A stretch of DNA of 64,000 bases from Lichenicoccus sp963693035 (GTDB lineage: Bacteria; Pseudomonadota; Alphaproteobacteria; Acetobacterales; Acetobacteraceae). The translations under genes and the position numbers were made by a program. Below, piece after piece: positions 43,676-51,497 of this stretch. The stretch covers positions 1 through 64,000 of the forward strand of contig CAXMMQ010000002.1 in NCBI GenBank assembly GCA_963693035.2, given 5' to 3'. Under the pieces are notes generated by a model. The model did not search any database. It saw nothing but the letters and a program-made list of their open reading frames with translations, and was not told the origin of the DNA. Position 1 is the first letter of the stretch, and the number at the start of each line of letters is the position of its first letter.

Positions 43676-44361
43676 ACCCGTTCGGGAGCGGCCTGCGCCT
43701 GCTGCCCGGCCTGTTCGTGCGTCGTCTGCCGGGACTGGTGGATGGCGCTTCGCGGGCCGCGGTAACCGAGTTCCCTGGTCCGATCGAGCGCAGTCCGGAG
43801 CGCGACGCCGCCCTGCTCGCGGTGGTGCCAATGGTCGGCCGGCATGGCTGGACTGCGGCCGCGCTGCGGCTGGCGGCCGGTCCGGATGCCGACCTGCTGT
43901 TCCCGGGGGGCGGCGCGGAGATGGTCGAGGCGCATGCGGATCTCGGCGACCGGCGCATGGAGGCGGCGGCGCACGCCATCGCCGAAGCACGGCCGAGCCG
44001 GCGGGTGCGGGCGCTGATCCTGCTGCGGCTGGAGCAATCGGCGCTCGAGCGCGACGCGATCCGGCGCGGGTTGTCGGTGCTGGCGCTGCCGGGCAACCGG
44101 CTGGCCTCGCTGCGCGCCATCGCTCGCACGGTCGATGCGATCTGGCACGCGGCCGGTGACGTGTCGGTCGATGCGAGCTGGTACAGCAAGCGCGCGATCC
44201 TGGCCGCGGTCTATTCGGCGACGCTGCTGTTCTGGCTGCGCGATAGCAGCGGCGGCACGGCGACCGAGGCGTTCCTCGACCGCCGGCTGGCTGGTGTGGC
44301 GCGCATCGGGCGCCTGAAGCAGGCGGTCAGCCTGGACCGGTTCCGCCCGAAAGCCGCCTGA
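43672..44361 (+). CDS. COQ9 family protein
   Basis: 229 residues. COQ9 proteins bind lipid and assist the COQ7 hydroxylation step of ubiquinone synthesis. The C-terminal half is diagnostic: VDAIWHAAGDVSVDASWYSKRAILAAVYSAT in parts, FLDRRLAGVARIGRLK. An N-terminal TetR-like helical part fits the fold. The start overlaps def (ATGA), so the two are coupled, although they have no known common role. Confidence 0.88.
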   Translation: MNPFGSGLRLLPGLFVRRLPGLVDGASRAAVTEFPGPIERSPERDAALLAVVPMVGRHGWTAAALRLAAGPDADLLFPGGGAEMVEAHADLGDRRMEAAAHAIAEARPSRRVRALILLRLEQSALERDAIRRGLSVLALPGNRLASLRAIARTVDAIWHAAGDVSVDASWYSKRAILAAVYSATLLFWLRDSSGGTATEAFLDRRLAGVARIGRLKQAVSLDRFRPKAA

Positions 44362-44392
44362 GCAGGGGGTTGCCTGGTAAAGGACTTGGCGC

Positions 44393-45295
44393 TCAGGCCG
44401 CGAGCCGTGCCGCGGCCTCTGCCGGCGGCATGCGCACCAGCGCCTCGTAGTCGGTGAGCAGCAGCTCGGTGATCGGGCCAGGCTTGAAGTGCAGGCCCTC
44501 GATCTCTCGGACCGGGGTGATCTCGGCGGCCGAACCGGTGAGGAACACCTCGTCGGCGTGCCGCATCTCGTCGGGCATGATCACCCGCTCGACCACCTGC
44601 AGGCCGCGCTTGCGGGCGAGTGCGATCGCCGTGCGACGGGTGATGCCGTCAAGGAAGCAGTCCGGGATCGGCGTGTGCAGAACGCCATCCATGACGAAGA
44701 AGATGTTGGCGCCGGTCGCCTCGGACACCTGGCCGCGCCAGTCCAGCATCAGCGCGTCGTTGAACCCGCGCTCCTCGACATCGTGCTTGGACATGGTGCC
44801 GATCATGTAGAGGCCTGACGCCTTGGCCCGGATCGGCGCGGTCTCGGGGTGCGGCCGCTTCCAGTTCGCCATGCCCAGCCGCACGCCCTTCATGCGGTCG
44901 TCGCCGAACAGGTTGGGCCACGACCAGGCCGCGATCATCAGGTGGATCTTGGTTCCCTGCGCGGAGACCGAGAGCTGCTCGGCGCCACGCCAGGCGAGCG
45001 GCCGGACGTAACCGTCGGTCAGTCCGTTCACCGCGAGCACCTGACGGCAGGCGGCGTCAATGGCGTCCATCCCGAACGGGATCTCGAAGCCGAGGATGCG
45101 TCCGCTCTCGACCAGGCGCTCGGTATGCTCGCGCAGCTTGAAGATGTTGCCGTTATAGGACCGCTCGCCCTCGAACACCGCGCTTGCATAGTGCAGGCCG
45201 TGCGACAGCACGTGCAGCTTCGCGTCGCGCCAGGGGATCAGCGCGCCGTCCCACCAGATCTGTCCATCGCGGTCGTCGAACGGCACCAGCGCCAT
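44393..45295 (-). CDS. ilvE: Branched-chain amino acid aminotransferase
   Basis: 300 residues, PLP fold type IV. It makes the final transamination to leucine, isoleucine and valine. Blocks: IWWDGALIPW, SHGLHYASAVFEGERSY, YVRPLAWRG, the PLP lysine in RAKASGLYMIGTMSKHDVEERG in parts, LDWRGQVSEATGANIFFV, FLTGSAAEITPVREI. Divergent from the MarR-type gene, with a candidate promoter in the 82-bp gap. Confidence 0.95.
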   Translation of the reverse strand: MALVPFDDRDGQIWWDGALIPWRDAKLHVLSHGLHYASAVFEGERSYNGNIFKLREHTERLVESGRILGFEIPFGMDAIDAACRQVLAVNGLTDGYVRPLAWRGAEQLSVSAQGTKIHLMIAAWSWPNLFGDDRMKGVRLGMANWKRPHPETAPIRAKASGLYMIGTMSKHDVEERGFNDALMLDWRGQVSEATGANIFFVMDGVLHTPIPDCFLDGITRRTAIALARKRGLQVVERVIMPDEMRHADEVFLTGSAAEITPVREIEGLHFKPGPITELLLTDYEALVRMPPAEAAARLAA

Positions 45296-45327
45296 CTCTG
45301 TCGTCCTTGCAAGCAGGGGTCCGACCG

Positions 45328-45356
45328 GAACTAGAAGCCCCCTTCCATTATGTCAA
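45328..45356 (-). promoter_or_regulatory. Candidate promoter of ilvE
   Basis: On the minus strand TTGACA (45351-45356) is followed after exactly 17 bases by TAGTTC (45328-45333), 33 bases before the ilvE ATG. The -35 box is perfect and the spacing ideal; the -10 box is weak. Confidence 0.4.
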
Positions 45357-45377
45357 TGAAGCTGTCTTAACTCGCGC

Positions 45378-45989
45378 ATGGATACCAAGCCGCACGGCCG
45401 CCTCCTGCCGCCCTCTGTGGCCGTCTCGCGGGCCACGCCGGCGACCGAGCCGCCGCCCGCAAGCGGCGCCGGGACAGCCCTGCTGTTCCTGCGCGAGGAG
45501 CAGATGCGGCTGGCGCAGGACCTGTTCTTCCTGGCCTATCGCGACCTGACCGCGTCGGCCGACATCGTCCTGGAAGGGCTCGATCTGGGGCGCGCGCATC
45601 ATCGCGCGCTGCATTTCATCGGCCGTCGCCCGGAGCTGCCGGTGAGCGACCTGCTCGCTTTGCTGCGCATCACCAAGCAGAGCCTGGCGCGGGTGCTGGG
45701 CGAGCTGGTGCGGCGCGGCTATGTCCGCCAGGACACCGGCGCGCGCGACCGGCGCCAGCGCCTGCTCAGCCTGACCGAGACCGGCCGGATGCTCGAGCGA
45801 CAGCTCTTCAACCGGCAGCGCGAGCGCATCCTGAACGCCTATCGCGAGGCCGGCGGACCGGCTGTGGAGGGCTTCCGCCGCGTGATGCATGCGATGATGG
45901 ACGAGCAGACCCGCACGCAGCTCGATCCGCGCACCCTGGACGGGGTGCCGGCCATGCCGACCCAGGGCCGCGATGCCCGGCGTGCCTGA
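45378..45989 (+). CDS. MarR family transcriptional regulator (PetP-like)
   Basis: 203 residues. A Pro/Ala-rich N-terminus of about 30 residues precedes a MarR winged-helix domain: LGRAHHRALHFIGRRPELPVSDLLALL, KQSLARVLGELVRRGYV and the wing DTGARDRRQRLLSLTETG. Directly followed by an OmpR-type regulator, the order known as petP-petR in Rhodobacter, where it affects cytochrome bc1 expression and photosynthesis. Naming rests on gene order and type. Confidence 0.85.
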   Translation: MDTKPHGRLLPPSVAVSRATPATEPPPASGAGTALLFLREEQMRLAQDLFFLAYRDLTASADIVLEGLDLGRAHHRALHFIGRRPELPVSDLLALLRITKQSLARVLGELVRRGYVRQDTGARDRRQRLLSLTETGRMLERQLFNRQRERILNAYREAGGPAVEGFRRVMHAMMDEQTRTQLDPRTLDGVPAMPTQGRDARRA

Positions 45990-45998
45990 GGTGCGATC

Positions 45999-46721
45999 AT
46001 GAGCCTCTACACCTCGCCGCCGCCGGGTGCGCCGGATGCGCATGTGCTGGTGGTGGATGACGATGCGCGCCTGCGCAAGCTGCTGCAGCGCTACCTGTCG
46101 ACGCAGGGCTTCCGGATCAGCGTCGCCTCGGGTGCCAGCGAGGCAAGGCAGATCCTGGGTTTCATGCAGCCGGACGCGATGGTGCTCGACGTCACTATGC
46201 CGGGCGAGACCGGGCTCGACCTCACCCGCGCGCTGCGGCTGGTCGGACAGACGCTGCCGATCCTGCTGCTGACCGCGCGCGGCGAGCCGGAGGACCGGAT
46301 CGCCGGGCTCGAGAGCGGCGCCGACGACTATCTCGGCAAGCCGTTCGAGCCGCGCGAGCTGCTGCTGCGGCTGCGCGCGCTGCTGCGCCGGGTCGGGCCG
46401 CCGCAGCCCTCCGACAACCAGCGCCCGGTCGAACTCGGCGACCTCGAGTTCGACCCGGTGCGTGGCCTGCTGAGCGGGCCGGACGGCAACGTCCATCTCA
46501 CCGGCGGCGAGAGCGCGCTGCTGGCGGTGCTGGCGCGCCGGCCGGGGGAGGTGCTGTCGCGCGAGGCGATTGCGCGCACGCTGGAGATGGACGAGGCCGG
46601 CGAGCGCGCCATCGACGTGCAGGTCACGCGCCTGCGCCGTCGCATCGAGCCCGATCCGCGCGAGCCGCGCTACCTGCACACCGTGCGCGGCCGCGGCTAT
46701 GTCCTGAAGCCGGGCAACTGA
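45999..46721 (+). CDS. OmpR-family response regulator (PetR-like)
   Basis: 240 residues. Receiver domain: VLVVDDDARLRKLL (acidic pair), the phospho-acceptor Asp in MVLDVTMPGETG, and LLTARGE plus YLGKPFEPREL with the conserved Thr and Lys. The C-terminal winged helix has LTGGESALLAVLARRPGEVLSRE and the end VRGRGYVLKPG. It lies between the MarR gene and the kinase gene, 9 and 11 bases apart. Probably phosphorylated by the downstream kinase. Confidence 0.92.
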   Translation: MSLYTSPPPGAPDAHVLVVDDDARLRKLLQRYLSTQGFRISVASGASEARQILGFMQPDAMVLDVTMPGETGLDLTRALRLVGQTLPILLLTARGEPEDRIAGLESGADDYLGKPFEPRELLLRLRALLRRVGPPQPSDNQRPVELGDLEFDPVRGLLSGPDGNVHLTGGESALLAVLARRPGEVLSREAIARTLEMDEAGERAIDVQVTRLRRRIEPDPREPRYLHTVRGRGYVLKPGN

Positions 46722-46732
46722 GCCGCACCGCC

Positions 46733-48169
46733 ATGTCCGTCATCCGCGCGCCGGTCGAGGCCGAGATCGCGGCAAGCCGGGAGCCCGACCGGCCGGCGCT
46801 CCGCCGCCGCTGGATGGCGATTCTGGAGCGGCCGATGCGCCGGGTGCTGCCGCGCTCGCTGCTCGGGCGGTCGCTGCTGATCGTGCTGATCCCGCTGGTG
46901 GTGACGCAGGGCGTCTCGCTGCAACTGTTCTACGGCAGCCATCTGGACATCGTCTCGCGAAGGCTCTCGGCGGGCGTGGCCGGCGAGGTCAACCAGACGC
47001 TGCTGCTGCTCGACCGCTACCGGCGCCCGGCGGACCAGGCCTGGATCCTGGCCACCGCGTCCGACCAGTACCAGCTCGCCATGCGGCTGCGCCCGCACGC
47101 GACGCTGGACCGCACCAGGCTGCCGAACCTGATCGGCCCGATGGATGACGAGCTCCATACGGCGCTGCAGGTGATCCGGCGGCCGTTCAACATGGACTGG
47201 TACTCGGACCCGCACGTGGTGAAGATCCATGTCCAGCTCGAGGACGGCGTGCTGGACATCGACGCGCCGCGCAAGCGGCTCGATGTCGGGCCGATCTACC
47301 TGTTCGTCGCCTGGAACACCGGCAGCGCGCTGCTGCTGTTCCTGGTGGCGGCCTTGTTCATGCGCATCCAGGTGCGCGCGATCCGCCGGCTGGCGCGTGC
47401 CGCCGAGGCGTTCGGCATGGGCCAGGAGCAGGGCACCATCCGGCCCGAAGGGGCGCAGGAGGTACGCAAGGCGGCGTCGGCCTTCAACCGCATGCAGGAG
47501 CGCATCCTGCGCTTCGTAGCGCAGCGCACCTCGATGCTGGCCGGCGTCTCGCACGACCTGCGCACGCCGCTGACCCGGTTGCGGCTGTCGCTGGCGATGG
47601 TGCCGCAGCATGGTCCGCTGCATGCCGAGGAGCTGGCCCCCGAGATCAGCGAGATGATCGCCGATGTCGAGGAGATGGAGCGGATGATCGAGGGCTATCT
47701 CGGCTTTGCGCGCGGCGAGGGCAGCGAGCAGGCAAGACCGGTCGACCTGCCGGCGCTGCTCGACGAGGTGGCGCTGTCGGCGAGCCGGGCCGGCGCGATG
47801 TTCGTGCGGGTGGTGAGCACGCCGATGCCGGAGCTGATGCTCAGGCCGGTCGCGATCCGACGCGTGCTCGCCAACCTGCTCGACAATGCGCGCCGGCATG
47901 GCGGGCGGATCTCGCTGGTGGCGATGCTGGAGGAGCGCGCGGTGCAGATCGTGGTCGACGATGATGGGCCGGGCATCACGCCTGATCGCCGCGAGACCGT
48001 GTTCCGGCCGTTCGAGAGCGGCGCCACCGGCGGAACCGGACTCGGGCTGACAATCTCGCGCGACATCGTGCGCGCGCATGGCGGCGAGCTGTCGCTGGAG
48101 AACTCGCCGATGGGCGGCCTGCGCGCCCGCATCAGGCTGCCGCTGCAGGCCGGGTCGGCCGAGATCTAG
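46733..48169 (+). CDS. Sensor histidine kinase (EnvZ-like)
   Basis: 478 residues. A cytosolic N-terminus of about 40 residues, membrane helix near 43-65, periplasmic domain, second helix near 190-210, HAMP domain, then HisKA with GVSHDLRTPLTRLRLSL and HATPase_c with LANLLDNARRHGG, VDDDGPGI and GGTGLGLTIS. It phosphorylates the regulator encoded 11 bases upstream. The stop codon TAG (48167-48169) lies inside the end of the MITE-like repeat at 48166-48271, so the last residues may be set by that insertion. Confidence 0.92.
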   Translation: MSVIRAPVEAEIAASREPDRPALRRRWMAILERPMRRVLPRSLLGRSLLIVLIPLVVTQGVSLQLFYGSHLDIVSRRLSAGVAGEVNQTLLLLDRYRRPADQAWILATASDQYQLAMRLRPHATLDRTRLPNLIGPMDDELHTALQVIRRPFNMDWYSDPHVVKIHVQLEDGVLDIDAPRKRLDVGPIYLFVAWNTGSALLLFLVAALFMRIQVRAIRRLARAAEAFGMGQEQGTIRPEGAQEVRKAASAFNRMQERILRFVAQRTSMLAGVSHDLRTPLTRLRLSLAMVPQHGPLHAEELAPEISEMIADVEEMERMIEGYLGFARGEGSEQARPVDLPALLDEVALSASRAGAMFVRVVSTPMPELMLRPVAIRRVLANLLDNARRHGGRISLVAMLEERAVQIVVDDDGPGITPDRRETVFRPFESGATGGTGLGLTISRDIVRAHGGELSLENSPMGGLRARIRLPLQAGSAEI

Positions 48170-48271
48170 AGCAGCATCCGATCAATTGGAATCGCTTCGC
48201 GATGCCAAGTGCCGGAGAAAACTGCTCCATCAAACGACAAGCTGAGCATGATCGATCGGATCATGCTCTAG
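48166..48271. repeat. MITE-like palindromic element, copy 1
   Basis: 106 bp bounded by CTAGAGCA (48166-48173) and TGCTCTAG (48264-48271), an 8-bp terminal inverted repeat. Inside are a perfect 10-bp hairpin GAGCATGATC/GATCATGCTC (48244-48268), a smaller ATCGC/GCGAT hairpin and the block AAACGACAAGC. It has no coding content. It matches the element at 50302-50402 in reverse orientation at roughly 80-85% identity by eye. The left end overlaps the kinase stop codon. Confidence 0.75.
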
Positions 48272-48359
48272 CAGGCCAGGGCATTGCCGCCTCGATCTGC
48301 CTCGCAGCCCATCCCATCAACTAACCCATCGAGGCCTGGAGCCCGAGGCCCCAGCCGGT

Positions 48360-48377
48360 CAAGGGCGGAGCCCCTTG
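48360..48377. terminator. Intergenic hairpin between convergent genes
   Basis: CAAGGG...CCCTTG around CGGAGC, between the convergent kinase and SDR genes. It is close in form to CAGGGGC-AAA-GCCCCTG at 6954-6970, also between convergent genes. No T-tract. May stop transcription from both sides or be a small REP-like repeat. Confidence 0.4.
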
Positions 48378-48408
48378 TGGTGGCTTTCTCCGCGAACCTC
48401 CCGGAAAG

Positions 48409-49218
48409 TCAGAGTGGCTCGGCCGGGGCCGGCGAGGTGTCGTAGCCCCCCCAGATCGCCTGGTCGTATTCGATCACCGAACCGGTCATCAGGCCTGACT
48501 CCGAGGTTGCAAGGAACGCCACCGCGCGCGCGACTTCCGCCGGATCGATCAACCGGCCTGCCGGTTGCCTGGCGGCCGCTTCGTCCAGCCAGCCAGCCTG
48601 TGCGCCGTGGAATACGCGCTGGATCCGGTCCTCGCCGTCGGATGCCATCCAGCCGATATTGAGCGCGTTGACGCGTATGCGGTTGCGCAGCAGCGCGTAG
48701 GCGGTGTTGCGCGTCAGGGTCGCGAGCGCACCCTTGGAGGCCGAGTACGCCGCGATGAAAGGCTGGCCGGCACGTGCCGACATCGAGCCGATATTGACGA
48801 TGCTGCCTTCGATCTTCTCGCGTCGCATGATCGCGATGCTATCCTGCATCAGGAAGAACGGCGCGCGGACATTGACGGCGAAAATGGCGTCGAACAGCTC
48901 GGGCGAGGTGTCGAGGATGGTGCCGCGGTCGGTGACGCCGGCGGAATTGACCAGGACGTCGATGCGCCCGAACAGCCGGTCGGTTTCGCCGACCACGGTG
49001 CGGCAGGCCTGCACGTCGTGCAGGTCGACCGCAACGAAAACAGTTCTTACCTTGCTGGTCTCGGTGATGGCGGCGGCCACGGCCTCCCCGCGGCTTCGGT
49101 TGCGTCCGCAGACCACCAGCCCGGCGGCGCCGCGTCGCGCGAGCTCGTGGGCGATCGCCGCTCCCAGTCCCTGGGTAGCGCCGGTGACGATCGCCACCTT
49201 GCCGGACATGTCGTGCAT
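48409..49218 (-). CDS. Short-chain dehydrogenase/reductase
   Basis: 269 residues, classical SDR. Cofactor site TGATQGLG, then NSAGVTD, catalytic Ser in VNIGSMSA and YSASKGAL (YxxxK). A substrate cannot be named; with the Gfo/Idh enzyme and sugar ABC transporter upstream a sugar or polyol is likely. Start ATG at 49218 has AAGGAG 8 bases upstream; the frame is open to 49263. It lies 35 bases after the Gfo/Idh gene, both between the two MITE-like repeats. Confidence 0.9.
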   Translation of the reverse strand: MHDMSGKVAIVTGATQGLGAAIAHELARRGAAGLVVCGRNRSRGEAVAAAITETSKVRTVFVAVDLHDVQACRTVVGETDRLFGRIDVLVNSAGVTDRGTILDTSPELFDAIFAVNVRAPFFLMQDSIAIMRREKIEGSIVNIGSMSARAGQPFIAAYSASKGALATLTRNTAYALLRNRIRVNALNIGWMASDGEDRIQRVFHGAQAGWLDEAAARQPAGRLIDPAEVARAVAFLATSESGLMTGSVIEYDQAIWGGYDTSPAPAEPL

Positions 49219-49252
49219 TGCACCGTCTCCTTGTTGCGATCCCGTGTCGTGC

Positions 49253-50257
49253 TCAGCGCGCATAGAGCGTGGGCGGCGCGTCCAGGCGGATCGGCGTACG
49301 CTGCCGTGACGCGAGCGCCGCGAGCGCCGCCTCCGCCGTCAGCGACGCCGCATAGCCGTCCCAGGCGCTCGATCCGGTCGGACGACCGCCTGCGATCGAT
49401 GCGATCCAGGCGGCGGCCTGCAGGCGATAGGCGTCCGCGAAGCGGGTGCGCCAGTCCGCTTCCACCGGATAACCGCTATGCCCGTCGATGCGCAGCGAAA
49501 CCGGGGGCACCGGCGCCAGTGACAGCGACGCCCGCTCGCAGACCAGCTCGCCCTGAACGTCGTAGCCGTACCGGGCATCGGGCGAGATCTCGACGGTCAC
49601 CACCACGCCCGAGATGGTCTCCAGGATGACGAATTGCGGCTGCCGGCCGGATGACATCGCGCTGGCGCGCGCGCTGATGACGGTCACCGCCGCGAAGTCC
49701 TCGCCGAGCACGAAGCGGGCGATATCCATCTCATGCACGCCGGAATTGGCGATGACGAGATCGGACGTGATGTAGTCGGGAGCGACCTTGTTGCGGTGGA
49801 TGCAATGCAGGAACACCGCGCGCCCGACCGATCCGGTCACCAGCGCCTGTCGCATCGCGACATAGCCGGGATCGAAGCGCCGCATGAAGCCGACCTGGAC
49901 GAATTGCCGTCCTGCCGCGACCTCGGCTGCGACGATTTCGTGGCAGGCGGCACTCGAGGCGGCCAGCGGCTTTTCGCACAGCACCGGCTTGCCGGCCGCG
50001 ATGCAGGCGAGGACGTAACCCGCATGGCTCCCGTCGGCGGACGCGACGATCACGGCATCGATCCCGGGATCGGAGATCAGGGCGTCGGCGCTCTCATGCA
50101 CGCGCGGGTCCTGCAGACGCGCGGCAAGAGCGGCGGCGCGCGCGTGATCGAAATCCTGCACCGCCGCAAGCTCAGCCCCGGCCACCATGCCGTGCAGGAT
50201 CGCGGCATGGTCCGAGCCCATTATGCCGCAGCCGATCAGCCCGACCTTGATGACCAT
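49253..50257 (-). CDS. Gfo/Idh/MocA family oxidoreductase
   Basis: 334 residues. N-terminal Rossmann domain: KVGLIGCGIMGSDHAAIL, VIVASADGSHAGYVLACIAAGKPVLCEKPLA in parts, with the EKP lysine. The C-terminal domain has HRNKVAPDYITSDLVIANSGVHEMDIARFV in parts, with Asp/His of inositol-2-dehydrogenase-type enzymes. Probably oxidises an inositol or related sugar with NAD(P). Part of the sugar cluster at 48.4-54.8 kb. Its 5' end is 45 bases from the second MITE-like repeat, so its promoter may lie within or across that repeat. Confidence 0.88.
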   Translation of the reverse strand: MVIKVGLIGCGIMGSDHAAILHGMVAGAELAAVQDFDHARAAALAARLQDPRVHESADALISDPGIDAVIVASADGSHAGYVLACIAAGKPVLCEKPLAASSAACHEIVAAEVAAGRQFVQVGFMRRFDPGYVAMRQALVTGSVGRAVFLHCIHRNKVAPDYITSDLVIANSGVHEMDIARFVLGEDFAAVTVISARASAMSSGRQPQFVILETISGVVVTVEISPDARYGYDVQGELVCERASLSLAPVPPVSLRIDGHSGYPVEADWRTRFADAYRLQAAAWIASIAGGRPTGSSAWDGYAASLTAEAALAALASRQRTPIRLDAPPTLYAR

Positions 50258-50301
50258 CTCGTATGTCCCTCGATCGGATCGCGAGCCGATAGGCGGACCG
50301 G

Positions 50302-50402
50302 CTAGAGCATGATCCGATCGATCATGCTTCGCTTGTCGTTTAGAGAGCAGCTCTTATCCGACACTCTGCATCGCGCGGCGATGCCAATCGATCGGATGCT
50401 GC
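50302..50402. repeat. MITE-like palindromic element, copy 2 (inverted relative to copy 1)
   Basis: About 101 bp. It begins with the same terminal CTAGAGCA (50302-50309) and hairpin GAGCATGATC/GATCATGC (50305-50327), contains GCTTGTCGTTT and ends ATCGGATGCTGC, matching the reverse complement of 48171-48271. The far terminal repeat is changed (TGCTGCAA instead of TGCTCTAG), where it meets a truncated isomerase gene. Confidence 0.75.
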
Positions 50403-50624
50403 AAGACGGGTTGCAGCACGAGTTCCAGTCCCCGACGCTCGATTCCGTGCCGGAATCGACTGCGCGCGGCGTCGTCCGCGAGCGGATCGGCGAGATCGAG
50501 ATGCGGTGCGTCGGACCGGTCGCCGGCATTGAGCTCGACGCCATCGAGACCGACCTCGACCGTCGCATCGAGCGGCGCCTCGACTGTCAGATCGCCGACC
50601 GTCCGATACGGTGCCGATCTTCAT
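50403..50624 (-). pseudogene. Truncated and frameshifted sugar phosphate isomerase/epimerase (5' fragment)
   Basis: A minus-strand start with a perfect AGGAG 7 bases upstream (ATG at 50624) opens MKIGTVSDGR; the reading frame then shifts and continues as DLTVEAPLDATVEVGLDGVELNAG, APHLDLADPLADD and GIERRGLELV. This is the opening of a xylose-isomerase-like TIM-barrel protein (IolE/hydroxypyruvate isomerase type). After about 70 residues the similarity stops at the MITE-like repeat. Neither the missing base(s) near 50590-50597 nor the lost 3' three quarters can be found nearby. It begins 41 bases after the ATPase gene on the same strand. Confidence 0.65.
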
Positions 50625-50664
50625 GGCGTCTCCTGCAATCGCTGTGCGAATGCTGCTGCCGGTT

Positions 50665-51492
50665 TCAGTCGACGCCGACCTTGCCGGTCGCGGCCGCAGC
50701 CTGCTCGCCGCGAAGCAGTTCGTGTTGCAGCGCGTTCAGCCCGGCGCCGCCGGCCATGTGGAACATCAGGTTGTCGAGGCTGAGTTCCGAGCGCGGCGCA
50801 TCGAGCTCGACCTCGCCGCGCGCCAGCACCATGAAATGATCGCCGACCATGTAGGCATGGTGCGGGTTATGCGTGATGAAGATCACGCCGATGCCCTGCT
50901 CGCGCGCGGCATGGGCGATGTAGCGCAGCACGATGCCCGATTGCGAGACGCCGAGGGCCGCCGTCGGCTCGTCCAGGATAAGCACGCGTGCGCCGAAATG
51001 CACCGCACGCGCGATCGCCACCACCTGTCGCTGGCCGCCCGACAACGTGCCGACCGGTTGCTCCAAGTCGGTGACGTTGATGCCCATGCGCTTCAGCTCG
51101 ACGTCGGTGGTGTCCAGCATCGTGCCGACATCGAGGCGCCGGAACGGCCAGGCGCCGCGCATCAGTTCGGAACCGAGGAAGAAATTGCGCCAGATCGACA
51201 GCAGCGGCACCATCGCCAGTGTCTGGTAGACGGCGGAAATGCCGAGATCGAGCGCTTCCCGCGGCGAGGTGAAGTGCATGGCCTTGCCGTCGACGGCGTA
51301 GATGCCCTGGTCGTGCGTGTGCAGGCCGGCGATGATGCTGATCAGGGTCGACTTGCCCGCGCCGTTATCGCCCAGGATGCAGGTGACCTCGCCCTGTCGG
51401 ACGGCGAGGTTGACGTCCTTCAGGGCGGTGAAGTTGCCATAGCTCTTGCCGACATCGGTAAGCTGGATGATCGGGCTCGAATGCTCTGCCAT
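50665..51492 (-). CDS. Sugar ABC transporter ATP-binding protein, single NBD (FrcA-like)
   Basis: 275 residues, one nucleotide-binding domain: LGDNGAGKSTLISIIAGL, SAVYQTLAMVP, signature LSGGQRQVVAIARAV, Walker B VLILDEPTAALG, and ITHNPHHAYMVGD. In the CUT2 family most ATPases are double; a single one is typical of FrcA of the rhizobial FrcBCA system for fructose and related sugars. Start ATG at 51492, 5 bases after the permease stop. The opposite strand shows no competing gene. Confidence 0.9.
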   Translation of the reverse strand: MAEHSSPIIQLTDVGKSYGNFTALKDVNLAVRQGEVTCILGDNGAGKSTLISIIAGLHTHDQGIYAVDGKAMHFTSPREALDLGISAVYQTLAMVPLLSIWRNFFLGSELMRGAWPFRRLDVGTMLDTTDVELKRMGINVTDLEQPVGTLSGGQRQVVAIARAVHFGARVLILDEPTAALGVSQSGIVLRYIAHAAREQGIGVIFITHNPHHAYMVGDHFMVLARGEVELDAPRSELSLDNLMFHMAGGAGLNALQHELLRGEQAAAATGKVGVD

Positions 51493-51497
51493 GATGC

